Source: Hansfordia pulvinata
Lineage: Eukaryota > Ascomycota > Sordariomycetes > Xylariales
Assembly: GCA_006538405.1 (NCBI GenBank)
Contig: BJKQ01000014.1
Coordinates: 558,001 to 622,000, forward strand
Direction of reading: 5' to 3'
Length of the DNA stretch: 64,000 nt
In this document: positions 1-10,823 of the stretch, one piece after another
How the letters are laid out: each line of letters begins with the position of its first letter
Numbering within the stretch: position 1 is the stretch's first letter
The notes under the pieces: model-generated
Database searches by the model: none
Seen by the model: the letters and a program-made list of their open reading frames with translations, nothing else
What the model was told of the DNA's origin: nothing
Made by a program: the position numbers and the translations under genes

Positions 1-3000
1 AAGATGGACGAGAAACGGAAGTGCCCCCGGAGAATCGAACCGGGTTTTCTTTGGCGATGAATCACGACATGAGAAAATGGGGTTCTCTTTATTGCATCAC
101 ACCCACCCGCACGCGCGCGCGCGCGCGCAAACCAAACTAGCTTCCAGGAGCCTGAAGCTCGAAGCTTCGATGAAGTACAGCCCCGTTCCGGATCCGGGTC
201 TCGCCGCACCCGCGCGCGCAGCGGCATCTGTGTACCAGCTGTCCTCACGCCGCGGCAACGACGCGGGTGAGACGAGAAGTTTGCTCAACTCAATACGCGA
301 ACGAAGGGGAGGCTGCACGCCGCGGGCTGTCAGGAGACGGGAGCGGAACGCACCCAGCCTACTTCTTATTTGATTTCACCTTTCGCCTTTTCTTTCACGA
401 ATCGCATGGCCAACGGGGTCGGCCGGGTTTTACGAATCACGACATGGGAGCAGGCCTCATGAGCATCCACGAGCATCATGCATCGCAACAGCATCACGCA
501 TACACGGGTTTCACTTCATGCCGCCCTACTTACGACACTGCACTGAATGGTGTTTCTGCATTTTGGCGGTGGGGTTCTTTTCATTCTGGACAAAAACGGC
601 AAACGGCGCAATGGGGTAGACGGTATGGCGGGCAAACAATAACAGCCGTCTTTTTTTTTTTTTTTTTGGAATAGGGGCCTTGACTTGACGATGGGGGTCT
701 GGGGATTTTCCTCCCCCTTTTTTCGCATCGGGGTGCATTGTTTTTAGGCGTCGCGGGAGTTTCCATCTTGTGCTTTGTTCTTCTTTGCCCTACCTTTTTC
801 GTCCTCCGCCCTGAGATACCATGAACGCTTTCTTTCTTCTCTCTCGCCTCTTCTTGTCTATTCCAATACAAAGGCCCTTGGCGTCTCTGCACGTCCATGG
901 CGTCTCTTCACGTCCATGATACTTGTTCCTTCAGCAGGTCCGTGCTCTGCCTGTGGTACGCGTGATGGTCTGCCTACTATGAACCCCGGCGCAAGTAGTG
1001 GTCGGCCCTGGCTGCTTCTGTGTTGGCAGGTCCATCCCGTGGATGCTGTATAGGTATGTTCACCAATACACCCGCTTGCGTGTAAGCCGCCGCCGTGTTC
1101 CGCGCCCCGTACTACGACATCCAACTTTACCGCCCGGCCCGCTTTGAGTTGCCTGTCGGTCGCGCTGCGGTTCTGCGGAACGAAGTAGTATCTCGCTCCT
1201 CCGCTACAACCCGGAGTCGAAGAAGCCGGGATCGGGGGTTGGCACCGGTTAGCTCTGCCGAGGGGTCGGTGCGTGAACGGGAACTCGCGGAATTCCTCGC
1301 CCTCTGCGCTCGAACGCGCACACACGATCTCTCTCTTTCCCTTTTGGTTGTTTCTATTCCGCTGTCTCTTTTATCTCTCTCTCTCTCTCACACATACACA
1401 CACTCTCTTTCTTTCTCTTCCATGCCTCGACGCCTCTCACACCAACCCGGTACAAAGCGCGGACCGGACCGGACCGGCATCTGCGTGGCTGGGGCACCCC
1501 CCCCCCCCCCTCACTGAGCCGCCACCAGTTAGTAAATAATTCGTATGATATCCTGACCGGTCTCAAAATGGTGTGCCCACCACCATATTCTGGTCCCTCC
1601 TCCTCGCAGGCCTTTCCAACGTGGGATGAGAGAGAGAGACGGGTGGGTCGGGCAAGGGTGCCTTTCTACTTAGCTATCTACCTGACCAGCCACCGACATG
1701 ACCTTACATCGGAACGGCAAATCGGATGAAGGGGTGGAGGGGTCGGTATGGGGGGAGGGGGGGATTTTGTTTGGTTGCTTTGCCGTGCCTGTCAACGTCA
1801 AGGGTGCATCATGTTGTCCGCGCTCCACCCGGCCCTCTATCTTCTTTCTCTCCTCCTGTCTCTCTCTGTCTCTCATTCGCACCCGGTATCCCGGTCTTTG
1901 CCCAACACCGGATCGGATCCGGCCAACCAGAAACCCGCAGACCCCCGCGCGTCCAGGCGGCACGAGAGGGAGAAAGCGGAGGGGGGGCGGAGGGGAAAAG
2001 AACCGCGCGCGGGGCGGGGTCGTCGGGGCCAGGATGGGGCCGCCGATCGCGCCGGGATCCCGGGCATGATGGCTCTTTCAAGGTCCCCGGGGGGCATTGT
2101 TCTCCAAGGTACCTTACCTAGGTACCTACCTACCTTGACTTACAGGCACATTCAAGAAGATACTTATCAAGTATCTTGCATCCGCAGTTTGTGGGAGTCA
2201 GAGCTGGCCAAATCGACTTGCTCATGTACAGTACTGAGGAGTAGATTGATGGGCACTTGATGTTCCAGTGCGCGTGTTTCCTTTGAACCTCACTTCCATT
2301 TGGTAGGTTGTCGTCGAGTGCCTTGGGCACACTCTGGAGGTTTTCACCCCGACATACACAGTAGCACGAGTAGGCAAATAGGTGCCTGTACGCTGCGGCG
2401 GTTGCCGACACACCTGACGTACGAGAAAAAAAAAGGGGACGGAAATGTCTCGTGAGCCGAGCGAGAGGTCACGAGACGTTCAATGACAACGGGGTGAATT
2501 GACGTCGGCAGAGCCCGAGATGGACTGACTGACTGACTGACTGACTGGGGGGGTCCGGGCAGAAAGGGGGACCAGGGACATTTCTGTCACTTATCGCCCG
2601 CGTCGCATCTTGCATACGGCTCTGGGCTGGGTGATTTGTTCTTGTTTTTTTTCCCCCTTTACCCCTTCCTGGTGCGGTCTCGTCTATCGATCTGGGGTAG
2701 ATTTGGCATACCTACGAGTACTTACCTTGCGGGCGGGATTGCGGATAGAACAACCTGGTGCCCGTCAGTGGCGCGTGGGCCGTTGAGGCTCTGATGACCG
2801 ACTGACACATGCATACACCGAGTGTAGGCTGGTGCCTTCCATCATGTACATTTGACATGCTACCTGCGGCATCGTGGCCCTCGATTTTCAAAACCGTACG
2901 ACGAGGAGCATACATCAATGTACATAATGGCGCAATGTGTCTACCTACCCACCTTATATGCATACCTCTGACAATCCAATATACGTACCTTACCTTGCCC

Positions 3001-5816
3001 ATCTATCACATATCTTGACCACGTAAAAACGAGCCCGGCTACATCAATTGATGTATGATTGACGAGGAAACGGCGCTTCCAATTGTTACTTATTCATGTC
3101 ATGTTTTTCTGTCTGCTTTGAGACCCGGCGGGAGCAGGCAGGGATGGATTGATTGAGGCATGATGGGTCAATCCATTCATACTGTAGCGGGTATGCAGCT
3201 TCGCTCGGATGTATACTCGGGAGTATACGCGCAGTTACTCGTACCTGTGGGTGGCGCCAGTCGTGCCGCCGGGTCCAGGCTGGGTCATGCCGGCCGGGGT
3301 TTTGCGCAGCGCGCGCCAAACGTCGAGACGTCACCACCAACCAGGTCGAGAGAACTGCGGCTGCGAGCTTCAAGGGCCGGACTCTCTCTCTCTCTGAGAA
3401 AGAGTGTGTAACGAGACATGCAATTATTCATTCTTCGGATCGTGAGTAAAGCCGCTCCCATACGTCGAGAAGATGATGATGATGTCGGGGCCTGCCTCTT
3501 GGGTTGATGGGCTGTGGTGGACTCACAAAAGTGAGGTTGAGATGGGTCGACGGTGGGCGTCTGCAGCAATCCACTGACGCACGCCCGCGACTCCGCAATC
3601 GACAGCGAGCCATACGGGCAGGGATCCATGTACCTACCTCATGTACGACGAGATAGGCGACATAAGTGCCGCATGCAAGTGCCTACATCCGTAAGGTACA
3701 CATCCAGATATCCTGGGGCCAACCTACATGCACCTACCTACCTACCTACGAGTACCCAAGGTAGGTAAGTACCGACCGTATCCACAACCGGCGCGACTCG
3801 ACTCACGCACCCGACAGACGGACTGTGAAGCACTTTACTCCAGTCGTAATGTACGGATAGTGGAGGTTAGATACCTAAGGTACCTACCTACCTCAAGCGC
3901 TCATCCAATGCTGTATCTAACGAAGGGCTGCATGCTCGTAGATACGAGTGCCAGTTGACAGTCTCTCCCAACAGGAGTTCGCCCACATGTGACTGCTGAC
4001 TGGTGTCAACTGCGGAACGTGACGTTCGGGTAAGGGAGGTACCTCAGGTAGACACTCAGTAGTTCGAGTCAACGCGCGACCGTCCATGATATCCATGACT
4101 TGGGCCATTACTCGCCGATAAGGGACAGGGACCGACCTTTATCAGAGGTTAGGTATTGTAGCGCGTACCGGGATGAGTTGCGAGCCAGTGTAAGTACCTA
4201 CCTACCTAACCTTTCTTGAGTAACATGCCCCATCCGTAGTATCCAATCCAACATGCACGGCTACTAACAAGGACAGAGTAGAGGGACACGAGGAGCACGA
4301 GGAAAAGAAGAAGAAGAAGAAGAAGAAGAGGGGAGTCGAGACTTGGGAAATGCGGCCCTCGATCCCCGTGGTGCAACCCACTCGACATGCCCCATCTCCT
4401 CCACCACCGGTTGATATTGCATGCAAAGTCATGGATCCAGTCTGTCCCATCCATGCATCTCCTCCACCCGGCTAGAAGAGCGCCCTCCCCTCCGTGCCTC
4501 CCCCTCCCCCTGTGGTGTGGGTTTTCAGCTTGATTCGTATTTCTCTCTTCCGTTCTTTTCTTTCCTTGCCTTTCCTCACCTTGACGTGGCTGGGATGACA
4601 CGAACTGCAGGACTGCCTATCAGCCTGCAACCCAGACTGCCTGACTGCCTGCCTGCCTGCATGCATACCTGCCTGCCCGCACTCTTGAGTCTACGAGTTA
4701 GGTAGTGTGCACTGCATCCATTCCCCATCAGAAAGAGGCAGAGAGGTTCGATCAAGTGAGGCTCTATGTACACTCAATGTAGGCACGGTACTTGCTCGAT
4801 ACCTGACCTTACCTAGGTAGGTATTACCTTACTCACCTCACCCACCTCCACCTCCACTCACACTGCCCACGGGAGGGCTCTGTCCACACCTCGCCCGTAT
4901 ACACTGTAGTATCCATCTCCTGCCTGCCGTCGACGTCCAGTCAAGACCACCAGGCGAGGGGAATAGGTATACATGCCATACTCAGTCGGTCGTGTCGTTA
5001 AGCCTTGCCGACTTCGGGCCTTGCCTACATGTACGGGTAGGTACGGGTGTGCCGGCGGATAACCCCTCGCATGCACCCATCCATACACTCTCGTCTTATT
5101 AGTACACTGATCTTTCTTGTCTTCCTCTTCCTCTTCCACCACCACCACCTTCTCCTCCTCCTCCCTCTCGTCCCTCCCCCCCTCTTCCTCTCCGTTCCTC
5201 GCTGATCGGCGAGCGCGGGCTAATTGGCCACCTTCTCCTTCTTTCTCGTCCTATCGAGCCGACTCTCGCTTCTTTCCGAGAAGACATACGGAGATAGCGG
5301 CTGGGTGGCCTACTGCAGGGCTATATATACTTACCTACCTGTATATGAAGGGGCTTTATCACCAATCGACTGTCGACCTGCTGTGGGCGGGCCCGTCAGC
5401 TGGACATTTTCTGCAGCACGCACTGGATCCCCTCGCGCGATCGACGGACGAACGCCTGGGGCAAAGACAGAGAAGCTACCTCACATGATACCTACCTGCC
5501 TGACTACCCGACTTGGCCTATCCTCACATTGGATACCTACTACCTACAGAGTATACAGGCCCGACCTGATCTGGCCGGTCGGCGCTCGCCCGAGTGTACC
5601 CGAGAAATTCAAGGTAAAAGTTACCACCTAAGGTACTTTCACCAGAAAACAATTGAAAAGAAAAAGAAAAAAGAAAAAAAGGGTAAAAGACACGCCGCCC
5701 AGGAAAGGCAGGAAGGTCTCACGTTGCCGGCCCCTCCTTCCCCCTCTGACGTCTGACGCGCCCCCAAAACCGTCCATACCCGACGGTACTTTACATACGG
5801 TACCTTCAATCCATCG
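1..5816. other. Non-coding region with microsatellites
   Basis: No convincing gene is seen on either strand. Open frames here are short, low in complexity and lack splice or start logic. The stretch holds a CG dinucleotide run near 111-128, a 17-base T run at 651-667, CT/CA tracts near 1375-1400, a GACT repeat at 2523-2547 and an AAG repeat near 4305-4330. Clusters of TACCTACC-type words lie near 2110-2140, 3650-3760, 3880-3895, 4196-4207 and 4810-4830. The 3' part is presumably the promoter and leader of the MFS gene. Confidence 0.6.
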
Positions 5817-6900
5817 ATGTCGTCGTCTTCCGAAACCAAAGGCGATCCGGCCGCCTTTCCCGTTCGACAGCTGCTGGTCTTGGGTGCGTTCATTTTGCCG
5901 TCAATGGTATTCCCCCGTCCCGTCCCTCTCCGTCGTGCATCGCGGCTGTCGCCCCGCACCAATACAGTACAACACATTACAATACGAAGCCTCAACATGG
6001 TGGAATCACTGCCTACCTTATCCACCCACCTATGCCTATCAGCCAGTCTCAAGATGAACCTACCTACTGCCCCTTATTAGACAGCTGAACTAACAGCCAG
6101 CCATGCAGGCATCTGCCGCTTCTCCGAGCCAATCGCCTTCAACTCGATCCTCGCCTACAACTATGAGATGGTCAAGGACCTCCACAACGGCGACGACGCC
6201 GACGCCTCCTTCTACGCCGGCCTGCTCGTCTCCGCCTACGCCGTCGCCGAGGCCATGACCGCCATGGGCTGGGGCCTGCTGTCCGACCGTTACGGCCGCA
6301 AGCCCGTCGTCCTGCTCGGGCTCGCCGGCGTCGCCCTCTCCTGCCTCATCTTCGGTCTCGCCAAGCGTTACTGGGTCGCCCTGCTCGCCCGCTTCATCGG
6401 CGGCGCCCTCAACGGCAACGTCGCCGTGATGCAGACCATGGTCGCCGAGATGGTCAAGAACCCGGATCACGAGCGTCAGTCGTCTTTTTTTTGGTTTTTT
6501 TTTTGGTTTTCTGGAGAGCAACTCGCCTTCACTCTCCCTTTTCTTACCTTCTCTCAGTCGCCCCAAAACCGATAGAACCATGCAGCTGACACGTCACATC
6601 GCAGCCAAGGCGTACGCCGTGCAGCCGTTTGTGTGGACCCTCGGCGGCATCATCGGCTCCGCCATGGGCGGCTTCCTCGCCCAGCCCGCCGTCTTCTACC
6701 CCTCGCTCTTCTCCGCCGATGGCCTATTTGCCGAGTACCCTTACCTCCTGCCCAATCTCGTCTCTGTCGTCGCCATAATCCTCGCCATAATCCAGGGCGT
6801 CTTCTTCCTCGAGGAGACAAACACCCGCGCCATCCGCCGCGCCGGTGAGAAGGGCTCTCTCGTGGCCAGCAGCGCCACCAGCAGCGCCGCCGCAAGCGCC

Positions 6901-6947
<47 letters not shown>

Positions 6948-8193
6948 TGATAACGAGGAGTTCGCAGCAGACGAGCGCACGCCCCTGACAGGGCGTCGCC
7001 GCAGCCAGTCCGGCGAGAGCCGCCGGGGTCGCAACACGGGCGGGGCCGGGGCTGGCCGCACGTCCCGGAGCCGCGATGTCGTCCACCGCCCGCCCATTAT
7101 GGAGGAGAGCCTGCCGCACTTGATCGACCAGAACGTCGACCTGCGGCGCAACTCATTTGGAACCGTGCACTCCATCCGCTTGCCACCGGGTGAGCTGCGC
7201 CGGCAGGCCGGCAACGGAAACGGCAACGGCAACGGGTACGCGCATGGCCGTCACGACTACCACGGCGGGGAGGACGATGATGGCGATTACAAGGGACATA
7301 TCTACAACCGGGGCGTCGTCATGATGACGCTAGCGCTGGTCGTCTTCTCGTACCACCAGATGGCCTTTGGCACGCTGTTCCCTGTCTATCTGCTGGACAC
7401 TCCTCAGAAGCAGCAGCAGCAGAAGCAGCACCTTGCCGCGGCGATAGGGGCTCGAGGCGCGGGGGAGAGGCCATGTTCGACTGGCGCGGCGGCCTGGGCT
7501 ACACGGTGCACGACGTGGGCATGTTCCTGTCGGTCAACGGCGCCATCGGCCTGGCCATCCAGGCTTTTCTATTCCCGCCGTTTGTCGACTTTTTCGGCGT
7601 GTGGACCTCCTTCATCTCCATGATCGTCCTCTTCCCCACAAACTACATTATTCTGCCATTCCTGTCTGGCCTGCCCGCGCAGTGGCTGTCGCCCGGCGTC
7701 TACTTTGCCATGATCCTCCAGAGCTTCTTCAGCATCATTGTCAACCCTTGCGCTCTCATCCTGCTGAAAAACGCCACGCCCTCTCCGCAGGTGCTGGGCC
7801 GGTAAGTGACAGACCCATCTCTATATCCAGGCTTCCTGTTCGATGCTTTTCTGCAGCCAACAATGTCTTTGGGGGAAAAGAAACATGAAACCGATGAACA
7901 TAAGCTGACATGGTTTAATCAGCGTGAATGGCATGGCTATGGCTCTATGCTGTCTGGCGCGAACTTTTTCGCCCCCTGTTCTCGGGATCGTCTACAGTGC
8001 GGGCGGCTCCGCGACCGCCTGGCTGACGCTCTTTGGCTTCGCCGCCTCGGGCACCCTGCAGCTCGTCTTGGTGCCTCGCAGCGTCCGCTCCGGGGTCGGT
8101 CCCATCGTGGTTGACAACCCGGTGCTTCCGTCCCGTGGCGAAGCGGCAGCGGTGGACAATGGGGACGGGCCCAGGCCGTCAGCCGTGGTGTAG
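5817..8193 (+). CDS. MFS transporter (YCR023C/ZIFL-like), one-base frame loss
   Basis: Predicted plasma or vacuolar membrane transporter of the major facilitator superfamily; the substrate cannot be read from sequence. Exons are 5817-5883, 6109-6474, 6605-7801 and 7923-8193, with donors GTGCGT, GTCAGT and GTAAGT. The N-terminus runs into RFSEPIAF, typical of this subfamily. The MFS loop 2-3 signature GLLSDRYGRKP follows, then several hydrophobic helices. The long central loop between the two six-helix halves contains 16 consecutive Asp (pure GAC/GAT repeat, 6904-6951) and Asn/Gly-rich sequence. The frame is lost between about 7400 and 7470: sequence before (VYLLDTP) and after (FDWRGGLGY) is family-like but one base out of phase. 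One extra G in the G5 run at 7461-7465 restores it and gives 633 codons. I call it a gene with a probable assembly error, not a pseudogene. Confidence 0.85.
6904..6951 (+). repeat. Trinucleotide GAC repeat (poly-Asp)
   Basis: Fourteen GAC codons followed by two GAT codons encode 16 Asp in the cytosolic central loop of the MFS transporter. Such a pure repeat is likely to vary in length between strains. Confidence 0.9.
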
Positions 8194-9394
8194 AAACGGG
8201 GCTTGGTCACCGCGCGTGTTGTTCCAGAGAATGGAGTTTCTTGGGGGGAGAGCGGAAATTGCTGCTTGAACTTTGTCCTTCGCACGAAACAAAACAAAAA
8301 GGGGATGAGAGCGCGAGCTTTTTCGGACGGGCCACGGAGGGATGCTCCTCGTGCCGATGGGGTAATGCGGATGCTTTTCATAGAAGAAGAAACGAGGCCC
8401 CTGACCCCGTTAGAGCGAGGGGAAATACGCGTGCTGTCCCGGTGACGGGATATGTCTGCGCATAAACAATCCGAAGTTGAGGTAATGCTGCCAGGGAGAG
8501 TCTCGTCAGACGGAGCAAGCGGAAACAAAGCCCGACGGGGCCTTTGCATTAATATCACACCAAGATCATGGCTTCAATTAGATGCTGGCTTCGCTCGCAT
8601 TCATGGTGTAATGACACGACCGGTCAACCCTGTGTGGTACGCAACATAGCGTGCAGTCAAGTCCTCTGGTTGGTGGCATGCCCGAGAATCTGTACCTGGT
8701 GGTGTCTCGGAGCAGGTAGACAACGCCCACCACAGTCGTCGCAACAAGCGTCAACTCGTTTGAGCCCACTGCGTCTCACAGCGCTGCCGTCGTGATGAAG
8801 CCCAAGCGAGGCGCTCGCAGAATTCTCCCATCCCCCCCCCCCCCCACTGCCAGCACGAATCGAGACAAGCAAGCCGGTCGATCAGTCGGCCCTCGCCTCA
8901 GTCATGGCCTCCGGGAAACCCCCAACCGCTAACCCCGTTGCAGTCCCAATACGCGAATTGGGGACGATGTCGACTAGCCGCAGTCACAAGACAAATCAAA
9001 CAGCCCCTACCAAGCCCCCCCCCCCTCCCCACCGCTAACTAGCCCGACGACTGCGACTGCGACTTCGTGAGCTGTGGGTGTTCGTTGCGCCGGCAATAGG
9101 CAATGCGTGACCTCTCACTCTCATCACTTTTACCTCCACTCCCACTCCCGCGCTCTCTCCGTGCATCTAGTTCATACAGAATCAGAGATCGAACGCGTAA
9201 GTGTCAGACGCGTCTCGACTCGACATACTCCCCTCCGTCTTCATTGTGCAGCAACTGCGAGACTTGACGGGGTGTGGCGAAAATAGAATAAAGACCAAAG
9301 AAAAAAAAAAGCAAGAAAAAAACGAGGAAGAGAAAGGAAGGAAATATATTAAGCAGAAGAGAATAAGAGAAGAGGAAAAAGAGGCAAGGGGAAA
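8194..9394. other. Intergenic region
   Basis: About 1.2 kb between two plus-strand genes. It contains poly-C runs near 8826-8845 and 9017-9030. An A-rich, GAA-rich leader lies just before the next start codon. No gene is seen. Confidence 0.6.
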
Positions 9395-9567
9395 ATGGGC
9401 AACACGCCGTCCATGGCGACGGACCCGAGCCGGCGGCTCCGGGTCGTCGGCGCGGGCCTGCCGCGGACGGGGACGCTGTCGCTGGCCGTCGCGCTGGAGA
9501 CGCTGCTGGACGGGCCGGTGATGCACGGGGGCACGCACACGTTTGGTCGGGGGCCCGGTGAGTCTGA

Positions 9568-9620
<53 letters not shown>

Positions 9621-10823
9621 TCCGTTCTGCCAATGGCTCCACTCTCTGGCTTTCCAAGACTAACCCCCCCTTCACCTCTTCGCCTTTGAAGAGTACCACC
9701 GCGCCTGGCACGCAGCCTTCGAGTCCAAAGCCCGCGGCGACGCCACGTCCGCGGCGGCGGCGCAGGAGCACCTCCGGCGCGCGACGGCGGGGTACGCGGC
9801 AGTGACGGACGTGCCGGGGGCCAACTTTGTGGGGGAGCTGCTGGAGTTGTTCCAGCAGCAGCAGCTGGGGCTGGGACAGGATGACAACGAGAAGGGAGGC
9901 AAGGGCGGGGAGGAGGGACTCAGCGTGATCCTGGTGACGAGGGACAGGGACGAGTGGTGGCGCAGCTTCGGGGCGCTCGAGGACATGGCGGAGCTGGGGT
10001 TCATGGGCCTGCTGCTGATGCCGCTGAGGGGCCAGAGCTGGGTCACCACCATCATCGGGGACATTTATCGGGAGTGAGTTTTGCTGTCTTCCCTTCCCCC
10101 CTTTTTCCTTCCTGCTTCTCCTTCTCATTTTGTCTCTTTCTCTTCTCTGGTTTCATATATGTTGTCTCTTGGTTGTTGGTGACCGGCTGTTCTTCTCTCT
10201 TGCTGTCGTGAAGCATGTAAGGGGAAGAAAGGGGGGAGTGTTGCTGTCGAGGACTCAGACTCTGCGAAGAATAGTTTGATATCGCCCTCCCTATCTTCTC
10301 TCCCCCCCCCTTTTTTTCTCTTTTTCCTACCACACCTCCAGTATCGTCCCACTGAAACTAACACAAACCTCCTCCCCTTCTTCCCCCGAAAAAAAGCTGG
10401 ATAGCGACCCACGGCCGCCGCCCCTGGCCGGGCCTGATGGACGCGCACTCTGCCGCGGTGAGGCGCGCCGTGCGGGCCCCGCACCGCCTGCTCGAGATCG
10501 ACGTCTCGGAGCTGGGCTGGGAGCCCCTCTGCGGGTTCCTGGGCGTCGAGCCGCCCGCCCCCGGGACGCCGTTCCCGCGCGTCAACGAGGCGGCGGCCCG
10601 GGACGCGTTCGCGCGGCGGTTCGTGCTGCGGGCCGCGCGGGCGTGGGCGGGCCTGCTGGCGGCTCTCGGGGTCGGGGCCCTGGGCTGGGTTGACCCTGTG
10701 GAGGGGGAGGGGGAGGGTTGGATTGTAGGGGTTTCCCGCTTAGGGGGTTGGGCTGGTACAGAGAGAGAGAGAGAGAGAGGACGAGGGCGGGCTGGGGGGG
10801 GGGGGGGGGGGGGGGTGCGGTGA
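9395..10823 (+). CDS. P-loop sulfotransferase-like protein
   Basis: Exons are 9395-9557, 9692-10073 and 10397-10823 (donors GTGAGT and GTGAGT), giving 323 aa. Residues 17-29 (VVGAGLPRTGTLS) form the PAPS-binding P-loop seen in the fungal Sulfotransfer_4 group, often mislabelled as NAD-dependent epimerases in fungal annotation. Downstream, 'VTDVPGANF' and 'VILVTRDRDEWWRSF' match the family pattern of a buried strand followed by an Arg-Asp/Trp motif. The predicted activity is sulfate transfer from PAPS to an unknown acceptor, probably cytosolic. Intron 1 carries a 39-base CT tract followed by CA repeats. The C-terminus is uncertain: it runs through GA repeats into a 22-base G run (10794-10815), so the exact stop depends on homopolymer length. 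Confidence 0.72.
9571..9620 (+). repeat. CT/CA compound microsatellite
   Basis: An uninterrupted CT tract (9571-9609) passes into CA repeats within intron 1 of the sulfotransferase-like gene. It adds a pyrimidine stretch well upstream of the splice acceptor. Confidence 0.9.
10761..10815 (+). repeat. GA repeat and 22-base G run
   Basis: A GA dinucleotide repeat (10761-10779) is followed by a run of 22 G (10794-10815) at the predicted 3' end of the sulfotransferase-like coding region. The run probably has unreliable length in the assembly and forms a G-quadruplex-prone tract. Confidence 0.85.

Noticed and set aside
20..50. tRNA-like T arm on the minus strand (GGTTCGATTC with GGGGGCAC end)
   Set aside because: The T stem pairs poorly, no matching 5' acceptor strand or A box is found within tRNA distance, and no cloverleaf can be folded. 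At most it is a degenerate fragment.
6090..6581. 163-codon minus-strand frame rich in Gly, Asp and Glu
   Set aside because: It is the antisense shadow of MFS exon 2; the plus strand carries the family motifs and splice sites.
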